In this document: in pieces, positions 31,309 to 39,922 of the stretch | How positions within the stretch are numbered: the stretch's first letter is position 1 | Layout of the letters: each line of letters starts with the position of its first letter | Source: Syntrophomonas sp. UBA5314 | Lineage (GTDB): Bacteria > Bacillota > Syntrophomonadia > Syntrophomonadales > Syntrophomonadaceae | Reading direction: 5' to 3' | Length of the DNA stretch: 39,939 bases | NCBI GenBank assembly: GCA_002410325.1 | Contig: DHRK01000069.1 | Span: forward strand, 78,004 to 117,942 | Translations under genes and position numbers: made by a program | Notes under the pieces: model-generated | The model's database searches: none | Told to the model about the DNA's origin: nothing | What the model saw: the letters and a program-made list of their open reading frames with translations, nothing else

Positions 31309-31770
31309 TTAATAATCCTGCTTCCTTTTGATCTGGGTCGCTTTATCAGTAAAGAGGATGCCCTCCAGGTGGTCGATCTCATGTTGAAAAACCCGGGCCA
31401 GCATGTCGGTAGCCTCGATTTCAACCTCTTCCCCCTGACGGTTTAAACCACGCACAATGATGCGCTGCGCCCGGGGAACCACGCCACGCACCTTGGGAAC
31501 GCTTAAGCAGCCTTCACTGTCCAGCTTTTCACCCTCACGCAAGATAATCTCCGGATTGATCAGTTCAAACAAATTGTCCCCCGGATCAACCACAATCATG
31601 CGCCGGGGAACACCTATCTGGGGCGCAGCCAGGCCCACCCCGTCAAAGGCATACATGGTGTCGGCCATGTTGTCTAAAACCCTCAGAACGCCGGCATTTA
31701 TCTTGTTTACCGGCAGGGCCTTGGCGCGCAGACTTTCGTCCGGCACGGTCAGCACCTGATATACAGCCAT
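31309..31770 (-). CDS. def: peptide deformylase
   Basis: This 153-residue metalloenzyme removes the N-formyl group from nascent proteins. All three motifs are intact: GVGLAAPQIG (44-53), EGCLSVP with Cys88, and QHEIDHLEG with His130/His134. ATG 31770 is chosen because AAGGAGG sits seven bases before it; an ATG at 31776 overlaps that ribosome site. It lies 11 bp after priA and 12 bp before fmt. Confidence 0.95.
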   Translation of the reverse strand: MAVYQVLTVPDESLRAKALPVNKINAGVLRVLDNMADTMYAFDGVGLAAPQIGVPRRMIVVDPGDNLFELINPEIILREGEKLDSEGCLSVPKVRGVVPRAQRIIVRGLNRQGEEVEIEATDMLARVFQHEIDHLEGILFTDKATQIKRKQDY

Positions 31771-31781
31771 CGTCATCCTCC

Positions 31782-34136
31782 TTACATCGTCACCAGCGGA
31801 TCGACATCGATCTCAATTCTGCCTCCCGCTGTCCTTTCCCTATTAATTATATAACGCCCAATACTTGATAATAAAAGAATATTAGCAGATTTCACTAGGA
31901 TCTGAAAGCGGTAGCGCTTGCGCACCCGGGCCAGAGGGCAGGGCGCAGGACCCAGCACTTCAGGAACATCATCACTGGAGTCCAAAGCCTCTTCAATGCT
32001 GTAAAAAACCGCTTTGGCCAGCTCCCAGGCCTCCCCTTCGTCCAGGGCGCTCATTACTACCCTTAATATACGGGTATAGGGCGGGTAGTGCAAAGCCTGG
32101 CGCCAGGCCATTTCCTCCCTGAAAAATCCCGGGAAGTCTTGCAAAACTGCTTTTTGCACCGCATAATGATCCGGGTTGCAGGTCTGGACCAGCACTTTTC
32201 CGGCAATCGCTCCACGCCCGGCCCGGCCCGCGGCCTGTACCATCAACTGGAAACCGCGCTCCGCGGACCTGAAATCCGGCAGATTTAAAAGACCGTCGGC
32301 ATCGACCACGCCTACCAGGGAGACCTCTGGAAAATCCAATCCTTTGGCCACCATTTGGGTGCCGATCAGAATATCTATTTCACCCCTGCCCATCTGGCGC
32401 AGGATCTGCTGTTGTCTCCCTTTCCCGCTGCTGTCCATGTCCAGGCGGGCTACCCGCGCCTCGGGAAATATACGGCACACCTCTTCTTCCACCCGCTGCG
32501 TGCCTATCCCCTGCTGCTGCAAAAAACGGCTGCCACAGGCCGGACAGATATCCGGAGGTTTTTGACTGAAACCGCAATAATGACAGCGGTTTTTATCGCT
32601 CTGGCGATGATAAGACAGCGACACGGAACAGTTTATACACAACAGGGACTGGCCGCAGCTGCGGCAAATGGTATGCGGAGAATACCCGCGCCGGTTGATG
32701 AACAGAATGCACTGTCGGTCCTCGGCCAGTTCCGTTCTGATATAGTCTGTAAGGTGGGGTGACAGTACGGCACCTGTCAAATTGTACGGAATCTTGCGCA
32801 TATCTTCAACTTCGATAACCGGCAGTCGGGCCGGCCCGGGCCGTTCAGGCAAATGCAGCAGGCCGATTTGGCCGGATACCGCCCGGTAATAGCTCTCCAG
32901 GGAGGGGGTTGCGCTCCCCAACAGCAAAAGACCGCCCTCTAGCTCCAGCCGTTTGCGGGCCACTTCCCGGGCATGGTAGCGGGGGCTTTCCTCCTGCTTA
33001 AAAGTGTTTTCCTGCTCCTCATCTATGATGATCAAACCGAGTTCCGGCAGCGGTGCGAAAACGGCCAGCCGGGTTCCCAATACCAGGGAAACCTCACCAC
33101 GGTATATGGCCGCCCATAATCTTCCCCTTTCCCCTGGCGTCAGGCCGCTGTGTAAAACCGCCAGATTGGTAATGCGGCGTTTAAAGACTTCGGTCAGGTG
33201 CCTGGTCAATGCTATCTCGGGGACCAAAACGATTACCGTTTTTCCTTTTTTTATGGCCGCCTGCGCCAGCCGTAGATAGACCTCGGTTTTACCGCTCCCG
33301 GTAACTCCATATAGAAGCTTTTCCTGCCGGGGAAGGTCCAAACAGTAAATGAGTTCTTCAAGCACTGCTTCCTGTTCACCCGAAAGGCGGTATTCCGGTT
33401 CTACTTGATACGATAAGGCCTCCTTTTTAAGATAGCCCTTGTCAAGCAGGGCGGCAACCACCCGGCGGCTAAAGCGCTTATCCAAATCCCGGCAGGCGAC
33501 CGCTCCGTTATCCTGCACGTATTCCAGGGCTTCCAACTGGCGGGGAGACCTGGCTAATTTTAGTTTTGAGCCGGGATCAAATTGTTCAGGGACATATACC
33601 GAATCCCTATCAGCTTCTTTCATAAGACGGCGGGGGCTTGAAACGCTTATCAAGCCGTTCTCCATCATTTCTGCCAGTTCCCGTTCATCAAGCAGCCGCA
33701 GGGCTTCAGGCCAGGACAAAGGCCCGTCTTTTTCCAGATGTTTAACGAAGTCACGAATGGACAGCGGGTAATTGCCCCATTCATGTTCACCGGGGCTTAA
33801 GCTTATCAATTCATTCCTGCTCCGCAGTCGGGCAGGCAGCATGGCTTTTAAAACCAGGTTCAACGGGCAGACATAGGTTTCCGATATCCACTGGGCCAGG
33901 CTCAACATGGAGGGACTTATATGAACTTCATCATCCAGGGACTTAACTATGGGTCTGGCCCGTACTCCCGGCGGCAGCTCACTGGCTTCACCCATAATCC
34001 AGCCTTCCAGGGTTTTAGCCCCCAAATTGGCCAAAACCCTTCTTCCCGGCACACAGGAACCCGCCGGGCAGCTGTAGATGTATATGGGAGGTGGACTTAG
34101 GCTGGATATGTCCAGCAAGACGTTGACATATTTCAT
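31782..34136 (-). CDS. priA: primosomal replication-restart helicase PriA
   Basis: This 784-residue DNA helicase reloads the replisome at stalled forks. It has an N-terminal DNA-binding domain, the Walker A motif GVTGSGKTEVYL, and two zinc-binding pairs (CRSCGQ, CINC, CHYCG, CPACGS). Later come TQMVAKGLDFPEV and AGRAGRG. The Walker B region reads IIIDEEQ rather than the usual DEEH. It starts at ATG 34136. An intrinsic terminator lies between metK and this gene, so priA may have its own promoter. Confidence 0.94.
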   Translation of the reverse strand: MKYVNVLLDISSLSPPPIYIYSCPAGSCVPGRRVLANLGAKTLEGWIMGEASELPPGVRARPIVKSLDDEVHISPSMLSLAQWISETYVCPLNLVLKAMLPARLRSRNELISLSPGEHEWGNYPLSIRDFVKHLEKDGPLSWPEALRLLDERELAEMMENGLISVSSPRRLMKEADRDSVYVPEQFDPGSKLKLARSPRQLEALEYVQDNGAVACRDLDKRFSRRVVAALLDKGYLKKEALSYQVEPEYRLSGEQEAVLEELIYCLDLPRQEKLLYGVTGSGKTEVYLRLAQAAIKKGKTVIVLVPEIALTRHLTEVFKRRITNLAVLHSGLTPGERGRLWAAIYRGEVSLVLGTRLAVFAPLPELGLIIIDEEQENTFKQEESPRYHAREVARKRLELEGGLLLLGSATPSLESYYRAVSGQIGLLHLPERPGPARLPVIEVEDMRKIPYNLTGAVLSPHLTDYIRTELAEDRQCILFINRRGYSPHTICRSCGQSLLCINCSVSLSYHRQSDKNRCHYCGFSQKPPDICPACGSRFLQQQGIGTQRVEEEVCRIFPEARVARLDMDSSGKGRQQQILRQMGRGEIDILIGTQMVAKGLDFPEVSLVGVVDADGLLNLPDFRSAERGFQLMVQAAGRAGRGAIAGKVLVQTCNPDHYAVQKAVLQDFPGFFREEMAWRQALHYPPYTRILRVVMSALDEGEAWELAKAVFYSIEEALDSSDDVPEVLGPAPCPLARVRKRYRFQILVKSANILLLSSIGRYIINRERTAGGRIEIDVDPLVTM

Positions 34137-34155
34137 ATAGTTCTCCAGGAATTAA

Positions 34156-34205
34156 AAAAGCCCGCGATTGAAGCGTACCCAAGTACGTTGATTAAACGGG
34201 CTTTT
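34156..34205 (-). terminator. terminator hairpin of metK made of the shared palindromic core
   Basis: AAAAGCCCG (34156-34164) and CGGGCTTTT (34197-34205) are perfect outer arms, with GTAC/GTAC inside. On the minus strand CGGGC is followed by TTTTTTAATT, so it should terminate the metK transcript before priA. The 30-odd core bases match the palindrome at 1882-1933 in reverse orientation with only a few differences. Confidence 0.8.
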
Positions 34206-34279
34206 CTTATGACGCAGAAATCCGCTTTTGGGGACGGTGTGGTCTGTAACACCTAAAGGTTTAGACTACTAGCTTTAAT

Positions 34280-35470
34280 TTATAAGCCGGCCTGTTCTCT
34301 TATAGCTGCTGCCCTATCCGTCTGCTCCCAACTAAAATCGGGATCGTTTCTTCCGAAATGTCCGTATGCAGCAGTCTTTCTATAAATAGGGCGGCGTAGC
34401 TTGAGGTCTCTTATAATGGCGCCCGGCCGCAGATCAAAATTCTTATTGATAAGCTCGATTATTTTTTCGTCGGGAATCTTACCGGTCCCAAAAGTCTCCA
34501 CCCGTATAGAGAGCGGGTTGGCTACGCCGATGGCATAGGCCAGTTGGATTTCCAGCCGGTCAGCCACTCCAGCCGCCACCAGGTTTTTGGCTACCCAGCG
34601 AGCGGCATAGGAAGCGGAACGATCCACTTTGGTGCAGTCCTTGCCCGAAAAAGCCCCTCCCCCGTGGCGAGCCATACCGCCATAGGTGTCAACAATGATC
34701 TTGCGCCCGGTCAGACCGCAGTCTCCCTGGGGGCCACCGATGACAAAACGCCCGGTGGGATTGATAAAGTAGCGGGTTTGCTCATCGAGCATACCGGCCG
34801 GTATTATCGGTTTTATCACGTTTTCGATAACATCGCGCGCTATTGTGTCCAGCCCCACCTCGGGGTGATGCTGGCAGGATACCACCACCGTATCAACCCG
34901 CACCGGCTGGTTATCGACGTATTCAACCGTTACCTGGGTTTTGCCGTCCGGGCGCAGGTAGGGAAGAGTACCGTTCTTGCGCACTTCGGACAAACGCTCG
35001 GCCATTTTGCCGGCCAGGAATATGGGCATGGGCATCAGTTCCGGCGTCTCATTAGTAGCATAACCAAACATCATGCCCTGATCACCGGCGCCCAGAGCTT
35101 CTATTTCCGCCTCCGACATTTCACCTTTTTTGGCTTCAAAGGCCTGGTCAACCCCCATGGCTATGTCGGCGGATTGTTCATCTACCGAGGTTATTACCGC
35201 GCAGGTATCGCAGTCAAAGCCGTACTTGGCCCTGGTATAACCAATTTCCTGGATAGTCTTGCGTACTATTTTGGGTATGTCTATATAGCATTCAGTTGTT
35301 ATTTCACCCGAAACCAACACCAATCCGGTGGTAACGATAGTCTCGGCTGCCACCCGGGCCAGGGGATCCTTTGCCATGATCGCGTCCAAAACAGCATCAG
35401 ATATCTGGTCGGCGATTTTATCGGGGTGCCCCTCGGTGACCGACTCGGAAGTGAATAAATTTCTGTGCAT
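34280..35470 (-). CDS. metK: S-adenosylmethionine synthetase
   Basis: This 396-residue enzyme makes SAM from methionine and ATP. It has FTSESVTEGHPDKIADQISD, GAGDQGMMFGYA and GGGAFSGKD in the usual order across its three repeated domains. It starts at ATG 35470, 25 bp after coaBC. No SAM riboswitch or S-box is present in that short gap. SAM made here feeds the methylases (rlmN, rsmB) downstream. Confidence 0.97.
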   Translation of the reverse strand: MHRNLFTSESVTEGHPDKIADQISDAVLDAIMAKDPLARVAAETIVTTGLVLVSGEITTECYIDIPKIVRKTIQEIGYTRAKYGFDCDTCAVITSVDEQSADIAMGVDQAFEAKKGEMSEAEIEALGAGDQGMMFGYATNETPELMPMPIFLAGKMAERLSEVRKNGTLPYLRPDGKTQVTVEYVDNQPVRVDTVVVSCQHHPEVGLDTIARDVIENVIKPIIPAGMLDEQTRYFINPTGRFVIGGPQGDCGLTGRKIIVDTYGGMARHGGGAFSGKDCTKVDRSASYAARWVAKNLVAAGVADRLEIQLAYAIGVANPLSIRVETFGTGKIPDEKIIELINKNFDLRPGAIIRDLKLRRPIYRKTAAYGHFGRNDPDFSWEQTDRAAAIREQAGL

Positions 35471-35495
35471 GACCCATCATCTCCTCAACTTGAAT

Positions 35496-36695
35496 TTACC
35501 TTAAAAGATCAGCCACCCTGTCAATGATGGCCGCTGCGACATCATTTTTACTCATTTTGGGCAGGGATACCAGATCCCCGGTACGGCTTATAAACGAAAC
35601 AATATTGGTATCTACCGCAAATCCAGCCCCCTCCAATGTTACGTCATTGGCCACAATGAAATCCAAATTCTTGCTTTCCAATTTTCTGGCAGCGTTCGCC
35701 AGCAGGTTCTCGGTTTCCGCGGCAAATCCCACCATGATCTGATCAGGGCGCTTATTCTTGCCCAATTCTTTCAAAATATCGGGATTTTGGATAAGTTCCA
35801 AGACCAGAGTCCGGGGACCGCCTTCCTTTTTCTTTATCTTTTGATCCGCAATGCTGGCCATGCGAAAATCGGCTACCGCCGCCGATCCGATGATGACATC
35901 ACATCCGGCCTGGTATTCCAGCATGATCCGGCACATGTCCTCAGCGCTCCAAACCTGCACCAAATGAACTCCCACCGGCGGTTGAAGCTGGCAGGGACCG
36001 CTGACCAGGATGACTTCGGCGCCCCGGGCGGCTGCTTCACCAGCTATGCAATAGCCCATTTTACCTGTCCCACGGTTGGTTATGTACCTGACCGGATCGA
36101 TGTCCTCACAGGTAGCTCCGGCATTTATCATTATTCTCTTGCCTGCCAGGTCTTTTTTGGGAAACAGTAGCTTATTGATAAAACCATATATTTCATCTAC
36201 TTCCGGAAGCCTTCCCGGACCGGTGACTCCACAGGCCAGGTAGCCTTCACCGGGCTGCATGATATGGCAGCCAAAGCGGTTTAGCTTGTACAGGTTTTCC
36301 TGAACCACCGGCTGGCGAAACATATTGCTGTTCATAGCCGGCACTACCAAAACCGGAGCGGTGTTGGCCAGGTAAACGGTGCTGAGCAGATCATCGGCAA
36401 TACCATTGGCCATTTTTCCAATGATATTGGCGGTGGCCGGGGCGATAACCAGCAGGTCCAGTTCTTCGGCAACACCTACATGTTGAACCTTCCACTCCCG
36501 GGAATCGTTCCACAGATCGGTTACCACTTCCCGTCCCGACAGGGTCCTGAAGGTTAAGGGGGTTACAAAATGCTGGGCTCCTTCGGTCATCATGACAATA
36601 ACGTCCAGCTCGTCTTTCTTCAGGCGGCTGACCAGTTCAGCTATCTTGTATACGGCAATACCGCCGCTTATTCCTATGCCAACGGTTTTGGGCAT
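35496..36695 (-). CDS. coaBC: bifunctional phosphopantothenoylcysteine decarboxylase/synthetase
   Basis: This 399-residue fusion enzyme performs two steps of coenzyme A synthesis. The CoaC half (1-180) is a flavoprotein with GISGGIAVYK, the VQHVG catalytic histidine, PAMNSNM and EGYLACGVTGPGRLP. The CoaB half has the INAGATCEDIDPVRYITNRG segment running into TGKMG, and a lysine cluster DQKIKKKE. It starts at ATG 36695 behind AGGAGG, 10 bp after rpoZ. Confidence 0.96.
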   Translation of the reverse strand: MPKTVGIGISGGIAVYKIAELVSRLKKDELDVIVMMTEGAQHFVTPLTFRTLSGREVVTDLWNDSREWKVQHVGVAEELDLLVIAPATANIIGKMANGIADDLLSTVYLANTAPVLVVPAMNSNMFRQPVVQENLYKLNRFGCHIMQPGEGYLACGVTGPGRLPEVDEIYGFINKLLFPKKDLAGKRIMINAGATCEDIDPVRYITNRGTGKMGYCIAGEAAARGAEVILVSGPCQLQPPVGVHLVQVWSAEDMCRIMLEYQAGCDVIIGSAAVADFRMASIADQKIKKKEGGPRTLVLELIQNPDILKELGKNKRPDQIMVGFAAETENLLANAARKLESKNLDFIVANDVTLEGAGFAVDTNIVSFISRTGDLVSLPKMSKNDVAAAIIDRVADLLR

Positions 36696-36705
36696 GGTGA
36701 GCCTC

Positions 36706-36912
36706 CTAGAGCTTATTGGCTCCCGGTTGTTGGATAACTATCTTGCCATTTATCAATTCGTCGAGGGCGATGGTTACCATACTCGAAAGGCGATAATCAA
36801 CGTTGTTTTTGCTTTTTTCGGATAATGCCCGGGCTCTCTTGGCGGTTGCTACCACCACCGCATATTTGCTATCTGCGATGTGAATTAATTCTTTGGTTGA
36901 TGCAGGTATCAC
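36706..36912 (-). CDS. rpoZ: RNA polymerase omega subunit
   Basis: This 68-residue omega subunit helps RNA polymerase assembly. The family core is visible: SKYAVVVATAKRARAL and VTIALDELINGKI. GTG 36912 is chosen over GTG 36921 because GAGGAG lies eight bases before it, and it falls just after the gmk stop. The gmk-rpoZ-coaBC order is typical of Bacillota. Confidence 0.93.
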   Translation of the reverse strand: MIPASTKELIHIADSKYAVVVATAKRARALSEKSKNNVDYRLSSMVTIALDELINGKIVIQQPGANKL

Positions 36913-36917
36913 AAAGA

Positions 36918-37505
36918 TCACTCCTCTATCGTTTTGTCTATCCTGCAGCGCTCGGCAACAATTATCGATCTAACTCTATCAACAGCATCCTCAATTATAT
37001 CATTTATTACCACATAATCATAATACTTCATATGATCCATTTCGCTTCTACAGGCTTCATAACGGGTTTGAATACTCAGCTCGGAATCCTTGCCCCTGCC
37101 ATGCAAACGTGTAACCAGATCTTCCATCCGGGGCGGGGATATGAAGATGAAGATCCCGTCGGGCATTTTCTGCTTTACCTTTAAAGCACCCTGAATGTCT
37201 ATTTCCAGGATTACATCCAGTCCATTCTCCAGCGTATCCAGCACAAAATCCCGGGGAGTTCCATATCGATTGGAGTATACCCGGGCCCATTCCAGAAGCC
37301 GCTCTTCAGCAATCAGTCTGTCAAATTCTTCATCATTGACAAAATAGTATTCACGACCGTCGACCTCACCGCGCCTGGCCGGGCGGGTGGTGGTCGAGAT
37401 GGACAACTTTAAACCATCCATGATCGGCAGCAGGGCTTTCATGATGGTACCCTTACCCACTCCGGAAGGGCCGGATATGATGAAGAGTTTTCCTTTTCTG
37501 CTCAT
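36918..37505 (-). CDS. gmk: guanylate kinase
   Basis: This 195-residue enzyme phosphorylates GMP to GDP. It has the P-loop ISGPSGVGKGT at about 10-20, STTTRPARRGEVDGREYYFV for GMP binding, and EIDIQGALKV. ATG 37505 is preferred; an in-frame GTG at 37508 precedes it. It lies 14 bp after remA and 5 bp before rpoZ. Confidence 0.96.
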   Translation of the reverse strand: MSRKGKLFIISGPSGVGKGTIMKALLPIMDGLKLSISTTTRPARRGEVDGREYYFVNDEEFDRLIAEERLLEWARVYSNRYGTPRDFVLDTLENGLDVILEIDIQGALKVKQKMPDGIFIFISPPRMEDLVTRLHGRGKDSELSIQTRYEACRSEMDHMKYYDYVVINDIIEDAVDRVRSIIVAERCRIDKTIEE

Positions 37506-37519
37506 CACTTGCTCTTTTA

Positions 37520-37780
37520 CTAAGCTTCCTCGTTTATTTCTCGGGATGAAAGTCGATTGGCTACCGTTTCCGGCTGTACAGCAGATAGAATAACGTGTCC
37601 GCTATCGGAAACGATAACCGCTCTGGTCCGCCGGCCATAAGTGGCATCAATAAGTATGCCCTTTTCACGCGCTTCCTGAATAACACGTTTAATCGGCGCC
37701 GACTCCGGCCCCACAATAGCTACTATACGATTGGCGGCAACAATATTCCCGAATCCAATGTTAACTAGTTTGATATCCAT
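37520..37780 (-). CDS. remA: RemA-family (DUF370) DNA-binding regulator
   Basis: This 86-residue protein matches the RemA/DUF370 family throughout (LVNIGFGNIVAANRIVAIVG, then TYGRRTRAVIVSDSGHVILS). In B. subtilis RemA forms ring oligomers that bind DNA and activate extracellular-matrix and osmoprotection genes. It lies in the usual place between yicC and gmk. The only good Shine-Dalgarno (AGGAGGTG, 37810-37803) is 22 bases from the ATG, with a hairpin between them. Confidence 0.93.
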   Translation of the reverse strand: MDIKLVNIGFGNIVAANRIVAIVGPESAPIKRVIQEAREKGILIDATYGRRTRAVIVSDSGHVILSAVQPETVANRLSSREINEEA

Positions 37781-37785
37781 GTTCC

Positions 37786-37799
37786 CCGGGTAAACCCGG
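37786..37799 (-). promoter_or_regulatory. hairpin between ribosome site and start codon of remA
   Basis: CCGGG and CCCGG flank a TTTA tetraloop on the minus strand. The hairpin takes up most of the gap between the AGGAGGTG site and the ATG. Folding it would bring the effective spacing to about 8 bases, so it may set or regulate remA translation. Confidence 0.45.
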
Positions 37800-37813
37800 A
37801 TTCACCTCCTAAA

Positions 37814-38692
37814 TTATTCTATATTTTGAATCTGTTCTCTGATTTTTTCCAATTCTGATTTGACTTCAATGACGGTGCGGTTCATCTCCAGATCATTAGC
37901 CTTGGATGCCACCGTATTGATCTCCCTGAACATTTCCTGAATAAGAAAATCGCATTTGCGGCCAATGCTATCTCCAGTGGCCAGCAGCTCATCCAAATGC
38001 TGTACGTGGCTCTTTAAGCGTACTATCTCTTCAGTTACATTGGTTTTATCTGCAAACAAAACGACTTCTTGAGCCACCCGCTGATCATCCAGGCTGTCAC
38101 TGGACAGGAGTTCAGATATGCGGGAACGCAGCTTTTCGTCAAATTCTTTGACCACCTGCGGAGAACGCAGCTCCAGGCCCTCAACCATCTTGAGTATAAG
38201 CCGACTCCGGTATTTAATGTCCCGGGCCAGGTTTTCCCCCTCTTTGTAACGCATTTCCAAAAGACCTTCCAGAGCTTTGCCTAGGGCCTCGCTTACCAGC
38301 ACCCAAACCTGCTCCAGATCCTCCTCCTGCTCTTCCAGGCTGAAAACCTCGGGTAGTCTGAATAGGTCAATAAGGTTGATTTCCGCCGAAATATTTAGTT
38401 TTTCTGCTAATTCCTTCAAATTATTATAATAAGCTATTGCCAAGTCTTTGTCAAGTTTGATATTGCGGCGCGAATCCCCGGTTTTATCGATATTCAGGCT
38501 GACTTCAACCCGTCCCCGGTTAAGCCTTTTCTTCAACTCCTCTTTAATCCGTTCTTCGAGAAGGTTGTAACGGCGGGACATGCGGATGTTCATGTCCAGA
38601 TAACGATGATTTACTCCTTTAATCTCGCAGTTAACGAGATAAGCGGCAGCTTCAACCTGCCCCCGGCCAAAACCGGTCATGCTTCTTATCAT
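37814..38692 (-). CDS. yicC: YicC-family endoribonuclease
   Basis: This 292-residue protein has the YicC N-terminal motif MIRSMTGFGRG and the C-terminal CDFLIQEMFREINTVASKAN that define the family. Members are RNases that act in mRNA and small-RNA decay. ATG 38692 is preferred because it yields the family N-terminus and follows the dapL stop by one base; a longer frame starting at 38734 would overlap dapL. It belongs to the yicC-remA-gmk-rpoZ run. Confidence 0.93.
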   Translation of the reverse strand: MIRSMTGFGRGQVEAAAYLVNCEIKGVNHRYLDMNIRMSRRYNLLEERIKEELKKRLNRGRVEVSLNIDKTGDSRRNIKLDKDLAIAYYNNLKELAEKLNISAEINLIDLFRLPEVFSLEEQEEDLEQVWVLVSEALGKALEGLLEMRYKEGENLARDIKYRSRLILKMVEGLELRSPQVVKEFDEKLRSRISELLSSDSLDDQRVAQEVVLFADKTNVTEEIVRLKSHVQHLDELLATGDSIGRKCDFLIQEMFREINTVASKANDLEMNRTVIEVKSELEKIREQIQNIE

Positions 38693-38693
38693 C

Positions 38694-39866
38694 TTAAAAC
38701 TCAACCTTTCCCAGTGCTTGCTGCATACGTTCAATGGCTTCCTTCATACGGCTCTTGTCAACGGTCATGGCAATGCGGAAATAACCTTCTCCGAAGCTGC
38801 CGTAACCATTGCCGGGAGTTATGATGACCCCGGCCCTCTCCAGGACCAGTTCGGCAAATGAAGCCGAGCTATGCCCTTTGGGCACCGGAACCCAGAAATA
38901 GAGGCTGCCCTGGGGAGGCTTAATCTTCCACCCCATACTAATAAGCCCTTCTAAAAGTATATCACGACGCTCCTGATATATAGCCTGCATTTCGGCCACA
39001 CATTCCTGGGGACCATAGAGGGCTGCAATCCCGGCATACTGGATGGCCTGAAAAACGCCTGAATCGACATTGGACTTGAAACGCCCCAATATCTCCATAG
39101 CGTCCTTATTACCGCAGGCCCAACCCAGACGCCATCCGGTCATATTGTAGGTTTTGGATAGGGAGTGAAATTCAATACCCACCTCTTTGGCGCCTTCCGC
39201 TTCTAAGAAGCTGGGTACTTTGATCCCATCGAAAGCCACTTCCGAATAAGGCCCGTCATGACAAACCAGGACATCAAAAGACCGGGCGAACTCGACCAGC
39301 TTTTGGAAGAAGGCCAGATCAGCCACTGCCCCGGTGGGATTGTTGGGATAGTTTATAAACAACAGCTTGGCCCGGCGCGCTACATCAGCGGGAATGTCCT
39401 CCAGGGCAGGCAAAAACCGGTTTTCCTCTAAAAGCGGCATAATAAAGCTTTCCCCCCCTGCCAATTGAGTGCCGATGGCATAGACCGGATAAGCCGGGTC
39501 GGGGATTAAATTCACATCGCCTTTATCAAGGTAAGCAAAAGATATATGAGCCAGTCCTTCTTTTGATCCCAAGAGGGATACAACCTCCGTGCCAGGATCA
39601 AGCGACACTCCGAAACGTCCCTGGTACCAATCGGCAACTGCTTTGCGGAAGGCCATCATGCCAACTGAACTGGGGTACTGGTGGTTGGCCTGATCATATA
39701 TGGATTGGGCCATGCGGTCAATAATGTGCCGGGGGGTAGGTTGATCCGGGTCTCCAATTCCCAAGTTTATAATATCCAGGCCTTTTTCCCGGGCTTCGTC
39801 AATCTTTTTTTCAATCCGGGCAAACAGATAAGGGGGCAGATTTTGCATGGGTATGCTTTCTTTCAT
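38694..39866 (-). CDS. dapL: LL-diaminopimelate aminotransferase
   Basis: This 390-residue class I PLP aminotransferase resembles DapL, which converts tetrahydrodipicolinate directly to LL-diaminopimelate for lysine and peptidoglycan. It has NLGIGDPDQPTP (34-45), NYPNNPTGA with Asn176, HDGPYSEV with Asp204/Tyr207, and the PLP lysine Lys238 in SLSKTYNMTGWRLGWA. Related aminotransferases are close, so the specificity is very likely but not proven. It starts at ATG 39866 behind AGGAGG and is first in the run. Confidence 0.9.
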   Translation of the reverse strand: MKESIPMQNLPPYLFARIEKKIDEAREKGLDIINLGIGDPDQPTPRHIIDRMAQSIYDQANHQYPSSVGMMAFRKAVADWYQGRFGVSLDPGTEVVSLLGSKEGLAHISFAYLDKGDVNLIPDPAYPVYAIGTQLAGGESFIMPLLEENRFLPALEDIPADVARRAKLLFINYPNNPTGAVADLAFFQKLVEFARSFDVLVCHDGPYSEVAFDGIKVPSFLEAEGAKEVGIEFHSLSKTYNMTGWRLGWACGNKDAMEILGRFKSNVDSGVFQAIQYAGIAALYGPQECVAEMQAIYQERRDILLEGLISMGWKIKPPQGSLYFWVPVPKGHSSASFAELVLERAGVIITPGNGYGSFGEGYFRIAMTVDKSRMKEAIERMQQALGKVEF

Positions 39867-39894
39867 AATTATGACCTCCTAATCAACTTTTGCT

Positions 39895-39922
39895 TTTATA
39901 ATGTTCTAAACGCCTGGTACAA
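39895..39922 (-). promoter_or_regulatory. candidate promoter of the dapL operon
   Basis: On the minus strand TTGTAC (39922-39917), a 16-bp spacer and TATAAA (39900-39895) lie about 29 bp before the dapL start. Confidence 0.5.

Noticed and set aside
34544..35458. 304-codon plus-strand open frame opposite metK
   Set aside because: It is entirely antisense to a clear metK, lacks a ribosome site and has no protein-like motifs.
35471..35495. SAM riboswitch before metK
   Set aside because: The gap to coaBC is only 25 bp, far too short.
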